Positions 44,522 to 56,688 are shown, numbered from the stretch's first letter. The stretch is DNA of 64,000 nucleotides from Anthostomella pinea (GCA_963556695.1 CAUWAG010000019.1:1488001-1552000), one strand, 5' to 3'. Program-made: numbers and translations. Notes: a model not told the origin generated them from the letters alone.

Positions 44522-47115
44522 ATGTCAGATACGATATCAGACGGCAAAGATGAGGAGCGACTCGCCGCATGCTTCAACTGCAAGAAGTCCAAGTTGAAGT
44601 GCGTTCGATCGGATCGTTCCGCCACCTGCACACGATGCACCCAGCGCCAGCTTCAATGTGCTGCTCCGCAGTTCCACGTAGGTCGCCACAAGGGCGTGAA
44701 GAAGTGAGCTGCCAACCCAATATCCCCCAGCTAAGCGTTGCTGAACCCCCAGCAGCAAGCACTCCGGACTGGAGAAGGCAGTGCTCCAGATAGAGCAGGC
44801 ACTGAGAAGATCACAGCCGGGCACTGAACAGATTCAAGATGCTGAGCAGGCTACTGAGTTGCGATACCTGCTGGATAGGAGTCGAGAACTCCTGGGTACA
44901 GAGAACGGTCACCAGCGTCAGTTCTCTGGAGCCAACGGGAGCCACCGCGAATGTTCGGTAACATCCCCTCGGCATACTTCCACTTCACGAGGGACACCCT
45001 CTTCGCAGGTGGAATCACGTGAGAACGGGACGCCGTCTCGAGAAATCGATAAAGACCAGCTCGATCTGGACGATGCTGAGAACCCGCTGCAGCTACTGGC
45101 GAGGACTTCGGAGCTGCTGTCGTCCATACGGCCCCCGGCCAACAGCCACGGCGGATACCGGATTCCTGCGAAGTCGCTTTCTGTTCGAAACTTACCAGTC
45201 AAGAACGATGACGATGGTGACCTGCGAAAGTTCTTTGGTCGATTCCAGCCCCGATTAGATGTTGGAGAAGATCTTGATCCCGTTGGACTAGGGCTACTCT
45301 CCGTCGCAGAAGCCGAGGCCTTGTTCCTATAGTAAGGAGCCCGGTGTATCTAAACACCTGTCCCGCGCTAATCTTGCTTTCAGTTTCTATGAGAAACTCG
45401 CGCACACGCGATGGGGTATCGACCCCGTAATACACACAGTCGACTTTGTTCGAAGTCGGTCGCCCTTCTTGTTCACGTCCATAGCCGCCGCGTCGGCACT
45501 TTTCTTGCCGTCCATGGAGTCTATGTATAGACGGCTCTCGAACCACCGAAAGAAGATTGCTGGCCTTGTCATGGCGAAACGGTACAAGTCTGTCGAGATC
45601 GTGTTGGCATTCATGGTCAACATACCTTGGATATCGGCTGGTGAGCACTGGGCCGACGATGAGACGTCGACCTACATGTCCATGGCATTGAGCATCGCCC
45701 TTGATTTGTCTCTGAACAAGATTATACTTCCCTCTTCTATGGAGTCCCCTTTCTCGAGAGATAGCGTCGCCATGTCCGATCGAATCTCTGCGCGGAAAGC
45801 TCTCGCCGTGGATGGTTTCGGTGAGGTGGATCCAGACTCGGTGCTGGGCCGGCGGCTCCTGAGAAGAAGGGAGCGAACATGGCTATCGTTGTTCGTTCTT
45901 GAAAGAGGGTATGCAGATGCAGTCATGTTCCTTCGGACCGCGTTAACTGATGCTTGCAACTTTGTGCAGTGTCTGCTTAGCCAGAGGCAGAAACCCCGTT
46001 CTACCAATGTCGCCGCTCATCGAGAACTGTGATCGGTGGCATATGTGCGACCTTGCTGATAGATGGGATGGATCGATCGTGTCCGTTGCGGTTCTACGAA
46101 GAGATCTGGTACTACTTACTGTCTCCGGGCAATTAGTTATCTTGAGCTTACTGGGTATATAGGCCAAGTTAATCACAAACCTGCGAGTGACATGCGACAG
46201 CTACGCAAATGGCGTCGTCGAGCCTACTGTGGTCGATAGGTATATCTCTAGCTTCTTGTACAGTCATGGTTTACTAACACAAATTCCTAGGCTGAAGAAC
46301 GAGATTACCATGTTCTTTGATAGGTGGTATCAGACTTGGCCATTGCAAATAGGAGACCGGGAGCGTAAGTAGTCCGAGTGCCGAACCCTTACTAAAATTC
46401 TCCTGACATATACTCAGAACTTTCTCTGCCCCCTTATGTCGAGATCCTCGCATCACACACTCGGCTGTCGATGTACTCGAGTGTCATCAACCACAGCACA
46501 GCACCAGTGGCAGCACGCCATTTCTTCAGATCTGCTGGCCTCTCGTCCGCCTTGAATGTCTTGCGGGTCGCTGTACAAGGGGAGGGCCAGCTAAGATCCA
46601 TGCCCAACAACACGGCCATTATGATCTCTTTCGCAGCTTGCTTCGCCCTGCGAGTGAGTACCGTTGCCGATGGCAGAGGATCAAGCCTAGCTCCAAGCAT
46701 CAGAGGCTTGATTTCCGAGACCATAGATGTCTTGGAAAGGATCGGGTCGGCACCGGTCCAGCGGAAGGGACTCTCTTGTCTCTTTGCTGGGCAACTGAGA
46801 GAGATTCTCAAGCTTGCTTCTCGCTCAGCCGAAGTAACGCGAAGTCTACCAGAGCCAAATGGAGATGAGCCGGAGGCCACCGTTGTGTTCCCGGGTATGA
46901 ATGCTACACAACTGGCGACCCACCATGGTCCGGTTCAGATGCATATGCCGGCGACAACCCTGCCCCCTGATTATCTCTTGTTTTCTACCATGTCTAACGA
47001 CCAGCTGGATGAGGCAATCAACAACACTGATGTGGGACTAGATGCCGCGTGGGAAGACTTCCAATTCCAGCATGCTTCAGAGCTAGACTGGATGGACTGG
47101 AGCACTTTTGCATGA
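44522..47115 (+). CDS. Zn2Cys6 fungal-specific transcription factor
   Basis: The predicted CDS joins seven exons: 44522-44703, 44756-45331, 45384-45908, 45970-46108, 46163-46239, 46291-46364 and 46418-47115 (756 aa). Residues 17-46 form a binuclear zinc cluster of spacing CX2CX6CX8CX2CX6C, which binds DNA in the nucleus. A Ser/Asp-rich linker follows, then the middle homology region of fungal regulators: a FYEKLAHTRWGIDP block, SIAAASALFLPS, and later ERGVCLARGR, followed by SPLIENCDRWH. The C-terminus is acidic with a DWMDWS end that could be an activation segment. The middle region resembles the PrtT/AraR-like group in general form, but no target is assigned. The acceptor of intron 1 has two near-equal choices three bases apart. 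A transporter gene follows 0.9 kb downstream on the same strand. Confidence 0.88.
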
Positions 47116-48058
47116 CCATCATCGGTGTTTTGGGCGCTTTATGGAGTTATTAACTAATTACGAGGCTAGGGGATTAGGCGTTCAACACCTCTTCGTCGAG
47201 GTTGAGGGACTCAAACCCCTAATGACGACTCTTCTGGATTACGTCTTGGTTATTTTGAATACCTTGTATAGTAGAGTTGGCTACATCAAACAACACTTCC
47301 TCGCCAACACCCGATTTGCGACATCGTACAAGGTGTCTCGCGGTTGCTGTGTAGCACTTCTTGGCTAACGCCGGTGCCGTCATCGGATGATTTCAAATTC
47401 TTTTGCATCGTTGTTACGCAGCATATGCAAGCCGACCTTCCGCAGTGGGAAGCACCATAAACAAACTCTAGTCAGGAACTGAGGTTATTCCCAGACTGTG
47501 TCTCACCTCCAACACTCGGCTCGCATACCCCAGCTTCCAAGAGAATAAATGAAGGATTCGATATCGGCATTCGTTTTATGAGCGGTGGTATACCGCGAGA
47601 TATACTATTCCATCCAGACGCAGGTGGCTGACAACACAATATCCTATCCGTGTAGCCTGTGATGGCTTGGTGGCGCTGGTGTTGCGAGGTCATGCCACCT
47701 GACATCGGTAATACATGAAGCGCCGCCCTGCCCGGCTTCCCCGCAGTTCCCCCAGAACAGGGGTAGATGATCCCTGGTGATCCTTGAAGATTCGTGACGA
47801 TCCTGGATGGTATGCATAGCTGACTAGCTGGCTACTCAGTGGCTAGGTAGCTAGAGGTAATCCCCCACATCTCACCTACATCCCAAGTTCCCAACCGCCG
47901 GACGAACCTCCGCTAACAAGACTTCGCGCGGCCTTATGAAGAGGCTTCGCAACTTGCTAAAAGTCTTGTCCTAATCTTGTGTGTCTTGATATTCTGTATA
48001 CTTCAGCACCAGAGACTCTTCCTCCTCTTCCACGGTCCACGTCAATTGCACTTCTACA
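47116..48058. promoter_or_regulatory. Intergenic region upstream of the ACS transporter
   Basis: This 940-bp gap lies between the regulator gene and the transporter gene, both on the plus strand. It should hold the transporter promoter. Paired CGG/CCG-type sites bound by Zn2Cys6 proteins were not systematically resolved by eye. Confidence 0.4.
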
Positions 48059-50195
48059 ATGTCAGTTTTAGCGAACGCGCCAAGTACCAGCAAGGAGACG
48101 GTGGAAGAACTGGAAAAAGAAGAAGTGCGCCACGAACTGGTCGAGGAGATCGACAAGCAGTTGGAGCGCAAAATTCTATGGAAGCTGGACAGGAGGCGAG
48201 TGAAACCTCCCAAATAAACAGCATGGCTGAATCATATCGGTTAACAACCGTTGCAGGATTCTACCAGTGCTTGCCATTCTGTTCCTCTGCTCGTTCCTGG
48301 ACCGAACCAACGTCGGCAATGCCCGCCTCTACGGACTCGAGCAGGAGGTCGGTATCACAGACAAGCAGTACGATGCGGGTCTCGCCGTCTTCTATGCGAC
48401 CTACATCGCCGGCGAAATACCCAGCAACCTGATCCTCAAGAGACTCACGCCGCAGGTCTGGCTCCCGTGCCTTGCTTTCTTCTGGGGTATCATAGCCATG
48501 AGCACGGGATTCATCAAGACGTTCTCGCATTTCGTGGCAGTTCGTGCGCTTCTGGGGTATGCTGACCCATTTCGGGTTTGTTTTCTTGTCTCGGAGGAGA
48601 TTGTCTCGGATCTCTACCCCCACTCGCTTTGCAGAACCTCGCAGCCATGCCGTCTTGCATGACCATTGACTAACCTTTGATGGTGGCAGCATATGTGAAG
48701 GAGGCCTGTTACCAGGAATGGTACGTAACCATGCTTCATAATCTTAGAAGTGGCTTACACATTGCACAGATCCTCTACCTCTCGAGTATCTACACGAGAC
48801 AGGAATTAGCCATTCGGATTGGCATTTTCTACACATCCGCTTCTTTATCTGGGGCATTCTCGGGTCAGTTTCCACCGCTGCTGCTCGACAGCGTGTACCA
48901 TGCTGACCATGTCATAGGTCTTCTTGCTCGCGGGATCTCTGAGCTTGGCGGACGAGGCGGCTTAAGCAGCTGGAGATGGATCTTTATCATATGTGGCTGC
49001 TTTGTACGTGACGAATACCATATTGAATCCTTACTCACCTACTATTGAGGCTGATCTTGCCGAACAGACTGCCACGATGGGCTTCACTTCATTTTGGCTT
49101 CTGCCGAACGGTGCGGGCTCCGCCAAATTCCTCACACCCGAGGAGCGGCAAATCGCCATGAAGCGTCTTCACCGCCCCGGCGGTGGTAATGGCAGAGAGA
49201 AGTCAGTACAGGTAGATGCCCTGAACCACTGCGGCCATATGCTCACAGCTTTGCAGAGAGGAGACTGAGAAGATGGCCTGGTCTGAAGTGCGCCGCGGTG
49301 TCTTTAGTTGGCAAACTTGGCTCACAGCCAGTGCATATTTCGGAATCTTGAGCGGATTATACAGCTTTGGTCTTTTCGTGCGTCCTTACTGCCCCCTGGA
49401 CACCGTCGTTTTCGTCGCTGACATGTGTCCTTCTAGCTACCGACCATCATTCAGGGGCTGGGGTACACCTCCAATGAAGCACAGTTGTGGTCTGTGATCC
49501 CTTATGCCGTCGCGTCTGTCTTCACGGGTAAGAAGTATTTCACCCTTCACTCGATACCCATTACTGACGTCGTTAAAAACCAGTCTGTACAGCCTACCTC
49601 TCGGACCGCTTCCGAGTCAGGGGTATCATTATGCTGTGTTCACTACCGATCGCCATTGTCGGGTACGGGGTGATTGCAAACACCCCTTCTCCTCATGTCA
49701 AATACGGAATGACCTTCCTCATGGCCACTGGCCTGTACAGCAGTGTGCCACCCGTTCTTGGCTGGCTCTCAAACGTAAGCACCCTCTGACCTGGATAAGC
49801 CAGGCTCTATGATGCTTGGATTTATGTTTGAGATAGCTAACCACGGCGACTCCAGAACTCTGCCGGCCACTACAAGAGAGCGACGACGAGCGCCATGCAG
49901 CTCATGATCGCAAACTGCGGTGGGTTCGTCGCCGTCTTCGTGTATCCCAAGGCGCAGGGACCGGGGTACCACAAGGGTCACACCATTATCATGAGCCTCT
50001 TGGTCGCCGGATGGTTCTTGTAAGTGCCTTTACAGCTCAACCTCGCCCGCCATTTCCACATTCTAATGCTCGATCAGGGTCCTATGTAACGTCGCCTATT
50101 GTTGGAAGATTAATAAGGACAAGGTCAGGGGAAAGTATGACAAGTATATTGGCTACAACGATGACAGAGATCCGACATTCGAACTTGTTCTGTAA
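48059..50195 (+). CDS. MFS transporter, anion:cation symporter (allantoate permease) family
   Basis: Eleven predicted exons give 488 aa: 48059-48195, 48257-48556, 48690-48720, 48770-48863, 48918-49003, 49068-49201, 49257-49377, 49437-49527, 49584-49774, 49856-50019 and 50078-50195. Frame continuity holds throughout. The N-terminal cytosolic segment ends LERKILWKLDRR, followed by helix 1 with the family signature DRTNVGNARLYGLE. Later blocks (LYLSSIYTRQELAIRIGIF, FTSFWLLP, FLTPEERQIA) match the Dal5/Seo1/Tna1 group of organic-anion:H+ symporters. Likely substrates are small carboxylates, vitamins or ureides taken up at the plasma membrane. Intron 1 needs a GC donor to keep the frame, and exon 3 is only 31 nt. 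It has the neighbouring Zn2Cys6 gene upstream. Confidence 0.87.
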
Positions 50196-51212
50196 AGGTA
50201 TGGATGAGAGGCTCATTCGGCACAAGGCGTCAGGCGAAGTAGCGATCGAGCGGAATGGCACGAGAGCGACAAGGGTGCATGTAATGTGAAGTAGTCCGTG
50301 GTTCAAGAGGAGTGTGATGACGGGACGCACCGCAGACTGTACATGTAATGGGTGCCGGTTCGGTTCTCAGTTATACTTGGCCGGTAAACTGACCTGACAA
50401 AAATCTCCGTCCGAGCCCGCATATAAACCAGGACACCCCATGTTCAAAATATTATAGTAAAATAACCTTAAGGTCTATGAACAGGCTATCTTCAATATAT
50501 TATTTACAAGCGAATTTAATCCATAGTCTACTACTACCGTTAATGCGGTACTATTTTGCTTTATTTTATTATTCAAAGCTAAATGTAGAGTGTTTTAATG
50601 TAAATCTGGGGTCGGGCGGAGACTTTTGTCACCTTAGTGTACCCAGTAAATAGGTAGACGAGATCTTTCTCTCGAACAGGCACAACCTCTTGATCTTGTG
50701 GACGCCATTAACCATGGCTGACGGCGTGGATAGTCGCAACTCATAGGCCGCCTGAGTTCGACGTCGCACGAGAAGCATCCTCACAGCGCACCCGGCAGTA
50801 CTGAACCGGCGACTGACACCATACAAGAAGTCCAGAATACCATGATCATATATGTAAACAAGCTTTAGGATTCTCCTAGTGAGAGATTCCATCGCTTGAC
50901 TGCCCACCGTACGAAGCACTAAAATCTGTAATTCGACGCCATCTCCACGGGCTCGGTACACCCCTGTAAGCGTTGAACCTCCAAAAGTCTCGGTAATTTT
51001 TCTGCTTCGAAACGCCCGACGACTCCAATTCCCGCGGTATCCCCCCGAGCCCCTCGGTACCTGTTCCGCCTATCCAGTCAATTACCAGCGGAGTTGCCAC
51101 AGATCCAGGGACTTGTTCTTGTCCGTGTCCAGGTCTTTCGTTACAATGATTGCTCATCGACTCTGACGATTTGGTGCTGGTCATAGAGGCAGCTTCATAT
51201 TCATCTTCCACC
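50196..51212. other. Intergenic region with a short AT-rich patch
   Basis: About 1 kb between the transporter and the AhpD-like gene. Positions about 50440-50600 are markedly AT-rich with TpA-rich runs, unlike their flanks, and may be a small RIP-mutated fragment. The right part should hold the AhpD-like gene's promoter. No protein-coding signal. Confidence 0.45.
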
Positions 51213-52144
51213 ATGGCGAAACTGTCCGACGCCGTCAAGGCGCTCATCAATGCCAGCCATGCGAAGCCTGGCTACACTCGCGCCTCGGCACAGGTCCAGC
51301 CGGCGTTGGCGAGATTCGCTGGCGATGCGAAGGAGAAAAAGGTCGGGCTGCCGGCCTGGGTGACCATGTCGGTACGACGAGAACACAGAACCCATTGACC
51401 ACTTGCTTGCTTGACGCGTATTGTGTCACTGACGAAACCCGTCCGCAGACAGCCGTGTCGGCCACCATGAACTGCCCCGAGGCCATGAACCAGATCTTCC
51501 ACCTCGCGAACTCGACAAGCCCACAGCGCACGCCCGCCCAGAACGCCGAGCTGATTCGCGAAGTCGGTCTGAAGTGCATATCCTTCAACGGCATCCCGCG
51601 CACCATCAACACCCTCAACGCCTTCTACAGCAGCCTGCCGTCCGACGTGGCCGCGGCGCTCTCCAAGACGCCCACACGCGAGCTCACGCCTGACAACCTC
51701 GAGACGCGGAATAAGGACGGCCTCGCGCTCTGGGACAGCGTCTACCTCGGCTTCGAGCGCAAGCTGCTCGATAAACTGGCGCAGTCGCACCCGGACTTGC
51801 CGGTCCACATCATCAACGGACACTACTCGAACCTGCTGTCGAACCCGCGCGACCAGAACAAGGAAGAGAAGGTCGGCAGGGTGCTGACTTCGCTGGTGGC
51901 GATCGCTTGTCTGCGCTCGCAGACGGGCGTCGGCCCGCAGGTTGTATCGCATATCTTTGGCCTGCGCAAGGCATATGAGAACGGGGATGCGAGTGCAAAG
52001 GGCGAGCAGCCCGTCGAGGGTGGCGAATGGCTCGCTGGCGAAGATGGCAACATGTGGATGCTGGAGAATGTGGACAACCTGGTTGGCGTCATTGGTGGTA
52101 GTCAAGGCACAACATTTGCGCCCGGGATGCGGGCCAAGTTATAG
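51213..52144 (+). CDS. AhpD-like (carboxymuconolactone decarboxylase-type) protein with PTS1-like end
   Basis: The predicted CDS joins 51213-51371 and 51449-52144 (284 aa), with a 77-bp GT..AG intron. The N-terminus (LSDAVKALINASHAKPGYT) and the central REVGLKCISFNGIPRTINTL block match a fungal family annotated as AhpD-like. AhpD-like folds are helical and related to carboxymuconolactone decarboxylases. The CXXC redox pair of true AhpD is not seen around the conserved ISFNGIPR block, so peroxidase-reductase activity is doubtful and the reaction is unknown. The last three residues are AKL, a recognised variant of the peroxisomal PTS1 signal. It is convergent with the SCOT gene across 253 bp. 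The fold assignment is from remembered similarity. Confidence 0.75.
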
Positions 52145-52397
52145 AAGAGGATAAAAGGTAGAGGAGCGAATCCGGCTTGCGGATTAGGTTGCCGGAATGC
52201 GAATGGCATTCAAACATGTATACTGCTGCTACAATGAGCACATACGGTCAACTGTGAGCTGCAGAGTGCCGTAAAGATTTGACCATATTGAATAATTTCT
52301 ATATGTACACAATATATGGCGTGTCTTCCTGGTGCGCTATACGCACACGCGCATCTCGTTAATCCATCGTTCCCATGACCTTCTTAGATCTTTTACC

Positions 52398-54158
52398 TTA
52401 GAACGTTTCAAGGCTGTCAGCGACCACAAAGTCCGCATCCGTCTTGTCCCTCACAGTCTCTACATCAACCCCCTCGGCAACCTCTGTCAGAGTCAGCCCG
52501 CCCTTGACGCGGTCGACCTGGAAGACGCAGAGATCCGTGATGATGGTGCTGACAACACCTTTCCCGGTGAGGGGCAGCTTGCAGTCCTGCACGATCTTGC
52601 TGCGGCCCTTCTTGTCGACATGCTCGGTGGCCACGACGATCTTGGTCTGGTCCGGGGTTGAAACCAGGTCCATGGCACCGCCCATCCCTTTGAAGACCTT
52701 GCCGGGGATCATGTAGTTGGCCAGGTCTCCCGAGGCGGACACCTGGAACGCGCCCAGGATGGAAACGTCGACGTGTCCGCCGCGGATCATGCCGAACGAC
52801 TCGGCCGAGTCAAATGTCGACGCGCCCGGGAGCAGAGTCACGGTCTCTTTGCCGGCGTTGATGAGGTCGGGATCTACGTCCTCTTCGGTCGCAGGGTACG
52901 GTCCCATGCCTAGGATGCCGTTCTCGGACTGCAGCCAGACCTTGGTGTCCTCGGGGAGATAGGATGCCGCCAGAGTAGGGATGCCGACACCGAGATTGAC
53001 ATAGTAGCCGTCCTTCAGTTCTTGCGCTGCCCGCTTAGCAACCCGGTTCCTGGCATTCGGTGCGCTCGTCTTTGCCGGGTCTTTCGACGGTGCCAACTTG
53101 AGCGACTCGACGTTCTTCTTCGCCGTCGCTGGTACAATGCGATCGATGAAGATGCCCGGCAAGTCAACGCTGTCGGGGTCGAGGGACCCTATGGGCACGA
53201 TGTTCTCGGCTTCGACAATGGATATGCGGGCTGCCTTGGCCATAAGTCCGGCATACGTCTTGGTCGTGTATCTGCGAGCAGCTGAGTCAATGACCGAGCC
53301 TGGGATACATGTTGTGCTCTCAATATGTTGGTGGACTTACTTGAAGACGCAGTTGCCCGCCTCGTCGACCTTCCATGCTCTCAGTATCGCCACGTCTCCA
53401 GGAAGAGCCCTCTCCATGATATATGACTTCCCATTGAAGATCCTCGTCTCCCTCGGCTTGCCTTTCTCTAGGATCGCCTCGGGGGTGAATCTTGCCGGAA
53501 TCTCACCGGTTTCCACAAACGTCTCTGATAGATGCGTCAGTCACGGGCGATGGAACAATCGAGTGTCGACTTACTCCCGCCCGTGGACGTGTAAAAGGCC
53601 GGTATACCAGCACCCGCGGCACGCAACCTTTCGGCGAGCGTGCCTTGAGGACACAGCTCAACAGCTATTTTACCAGTCAAGTATTGGTGTTCCAGTGCCT
53701 TATTCGATCCAAGATAGGACAAGATGATCCGGCTCAGACGCCCGTCCTGGGTGAGCAGCGCCAGGCCATGATCGCCTGAACCAGCATTATTGGATACTGC
53801 GGTCAAGTCTTGCAGGCCCTTCTTATGAATAGCTTGTATCAGAGTTTCTGCCAGTACAGTCAGTCAATTGAGGCTCGGCTCGCATTCACACGATGGCCGT
53901 CGGCTTCATACCAGCTACCCCGCATAGCCCAAAGCCAGCGCTAAGGATCACATCGCCATCCTTAACATCGGCAATGGCCTCATCGGCCGACTTGAAAACC
54001 TTGGAGCCACCGCGCTTGCTCGCGGCCGCTGGCCTGTCGGTCGAGTAGTATCGCTGGAAGAACGGTGTCAAACTGGCATACTGCTTCGCACTGGGCGCGG
54101 CCCAGCGATAGGAGAACTGGAGGGAAGCCCGCAGGAACACGCTTCGCGATCGCGACAT
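52398..54158 (-). CDS. Succinyl-CoA:3-ketoacid CoA transferase (SCOT), mitochondrial
   Basis: The predicted CDS on the minus strand joins 54158-53912, 53847-53575, 53524-53341 and 53271-52398 (525 aa), close to the usual 510-530. The N-terminus is Arg/Ser-rich with no acidic residues (MSRSRSVFLRASLQF...), a typical mitochondrial presequence. The alpha part carries DGDVILSAGFGLCGVAE, and the beta part carries GVGIPTLA and then the catalytic motif QSENGILGMG, with the acyl-acceptor Glu at about residue 351. Alpha and beta parts are fused in one chain as in eukaryotic SCOT. The enzyme moves CoA between succinyl-CoA and acetoacetate in the matrix; fungal relatives also act on other short acyl-CoAs, such as propionyl-CoA. 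Confidence 0.94.
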
Positions 54159-56688
54159 GTTGCAACAACAAAACAACAAGAAGTGAACGATGCCAAGCAG
54201 ACACCGCCGCCTTCCTGTCCCGCAAGAGATGCAGCGAGGTGATTACCTAGCTTTATTTATGACGTTCAGGGCCGGAAATAAGCCCGTCACCTACACGTAG
54301 GACCCATATGAGCTCTCGGGGATTGATTTATGCCCGCCGCCATCATCGCCTTCGCCATTGTGGGGGGGATATTGACATTAGCCGCGGCAAACCGCATTGC
54401 GATATCACACGGGCGTACCGGAGAGGCGACGTTGTGGTCTGGAGTGCATCCTCAGTATCTATACTACTAAAACGATGAGAAGCCCTTTATCCTTCGCAAT
54501 TTGGGAATCGTCTAATGTAGCACTTGCACCGCATCGTCTCGGAGGCCTGCCGTATCATGCGTAATGGATTGCGTTATTAGGCGCCATGATGATGACCATG
54601 AGTTAGAACCTTGGAAGGCATCCGAGAGAAAAGCAGGTATCCTCGCAACGAACTGCAACACCGTGCTTTTCACATCACGAAGGGTATATTGTTCTGAAGG
54701 GGAATCCATCCGAGAGCTGCGCTAATGACTTGGGGTTAGGGTAACCCATATTACTCACTGTTCGAGATCATCAAAGGGGTGTTTGGGAACCGGACGAAAA
54801 GAATAGCCAAGCTCGCGTTCACCGGCTGGAGGCGGGCAAGACCTCATGGCACATTCCCGCGTCTGCCCCATCTTCTTGTATTGCCCAACCATGCAGACAC
54901 TCGGTCTCGTGGCTTGAGGTGCTATGGCCACTGGCTTTCCGGTCGTCGCTGACGGCGGAAGACCAGGTCTCCAGCGACGCTATACATTCGGTCGAGATCC
55001 GGATGCCAGAAATATGCGATGTCTACCTGGGTACGTGTAGGTCGACAGATGTTTTGATTTGACTCCTTCGAGCGTATAATTGTGACGATAGCAAACCAGA
55101 TAAATATACTGATATGACACCGCCAGGCCGTGTTGTTGACACGAATGAAGGAGATACACGCCTGATAAACCTGCTCCTTATGTTCTGATTAGAAGTCTGG
55201 CCGAACGGCGTGTTGCATGGCGAGTTGGCTGATTGTCCGCGTCTGCGATATTATCAGATGGCTTTGAGGCCGTCACGACGCTCTGCTGTGCACTCGTCAA
55301 CCTAGACATGGGCTGCATCCCATCCGCCCAGCCCAGTGCTTGTGAGACTCCTCTCAGAAGATGAGAGGCTTGAGTCTCTACAAGACTGTCCTGCTTCTAA
55401 TAATTTTTCTCATCGGCGCCTAGAGTGATTCGAGGTCGGATGGAGACGAACGTACGACCAGACCGCTGGTACACGAGCATTCAATGGTACCCTCAACCCT
55501 TATAACCAGCCGCCAGTCTGCAGTACGACGGTGCAATTTCTTAAAGTCCGACTTCTGCACACAGCACATGTGCAGGCTCACGATACTGTAGGTGGGAGAA
55601 AAAACACCGTAATGATAACAGCCAGCACGAAGGCGTTGGGGACACAGGGCGGAGGCTGGGGGTCGCCGGGGCCCAGGGGGGTGCAAAGGGGGCAGGGGGC
55701 AGGCCCCGGGCCAGGGGCATCACAGCGGGTCCCCGGAGGTCGCCGCAGCCTTCACAAGCGCCTGCCATTGGTCACAGGCCTGTCTGCGACCCGCCGTGTC
55801 TCGACTCTGCGCGGCCCCTTCGAAACCATCTTCATCTTCTCTTCTCCGACAACTTCTGTAACATCGTCAGTCGATCCGACAGCGTCAAAGCTCGACTCCT
55901 CGTTTCCATCCTGCCCAGTGCCATCTCAGCATTCGCAAACCAGACAGAGGGCATCGAGGTTTGAGGTTCCACGCCGCTTGGCACTCGTTTCTGGTCATCG
56001 AACACCGTGGCGCCACTGGCCAGTCCTCGTTACAGTCTCGTGTCAAGTCTCAAAAGCCCGAGACCTTGAGCCTCAACGCCGCAGGACCGCAGCTCTGGAA
56101 CAACGCATGTTCTCGTGCGTCGTCGGTGTTGGTGATGGGCCCCTCTGGGCTGGTCTGGCCAGGCATGGCTCACATGTCACACCTCCCACATTTGGCCTGG
56201 GACGACAGCGATGGCCCATAGCCCACCTCACGCCATTGTCGAGTTGGAGCTACAGAAACATGTCGTGTGAAAGCCCATGTTCCAGCACACGAACCCTGGA
56301 TCTATGTTTCTCATCTCTGCCCCGTCCCCTTCGTAGTCTGTAGTTCCCCAGGTTTGTTTCTTCTCACCTGTAATACAAGCGTTATGACCTTCCTCTTCTT
56401 CTTCTTCTTCTAATCACTGACCACCTACACGCTCGTTGACCGCACTCAAACCCTCTATCCCTCGTAATCGTGGGCAGGCCCCTTTCGCTTCTCTCTTCCT
56501 TTCGTTGTATCTTGTATTGAATAATCTCCTTCACAGTCTCTCTGACGACTCGACCGAGCGGCTCACACGGCCACGCTCTCCCATCCCGAACGACATCTTC
56601 GACCGCCGGCCGGGCAATCTTCGTTGGACGGACACTCCTCGGCATCTTCGTGCGTTTCGTCGGTCTCGATTGGCAACATTCCCACAGA
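54159..56688. promoter_or_regulatory. Divergent intergenic region with a G-rich cluster
   Basis: About 2.5 kb lie between divergent starts at 54158 (minus) and 56689 (plus). It includes a G-run cluster (listed separately), a CTT microsatellite at about 56391-56411 and a pyrimidine-rich run before the plus-strand gene (about 56440-56560). One 270-codon open frame here is low-complexity and judged spurious. No other gene was recognised. Confidence 0.45.
55657..55704 (+). other. Potential G-quadruplex cluster
   Basis: At least five runs of four to seven guanines (starting at about 55658, 55668, 55675, 55688 and 55695) are separated by loops of two to six bases, meeting the usual pattern for an intramolecular G-quadruplex on the plus strand. 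It sits in the shared upstream region of two divergent genes. Confidence 0.6.

Noticed and set aside
51272..52105. 277-codon minus-strand open frame opposite the AhpD-like gene
   Set aside because: It is a shadow of the third-position GC bias of the real plus-strand gene; its Arg/Val-rich composition matches no family.
54735..54750. GGTTAGGGT-like sequence suggesting an internal telomere repeat
   Set aside because: Only about one and a half units are present; chance occurrence is likely.
55531..56343. 270-codon plus-strand open frame in the SCOT upstream region
   Set aside because: Composition is that of GC-rich non-coding DNA, no domain or membrane feature is visible, it overlaps an opposite-strand frame over the G-rich cluster and has no plausible splice partners.
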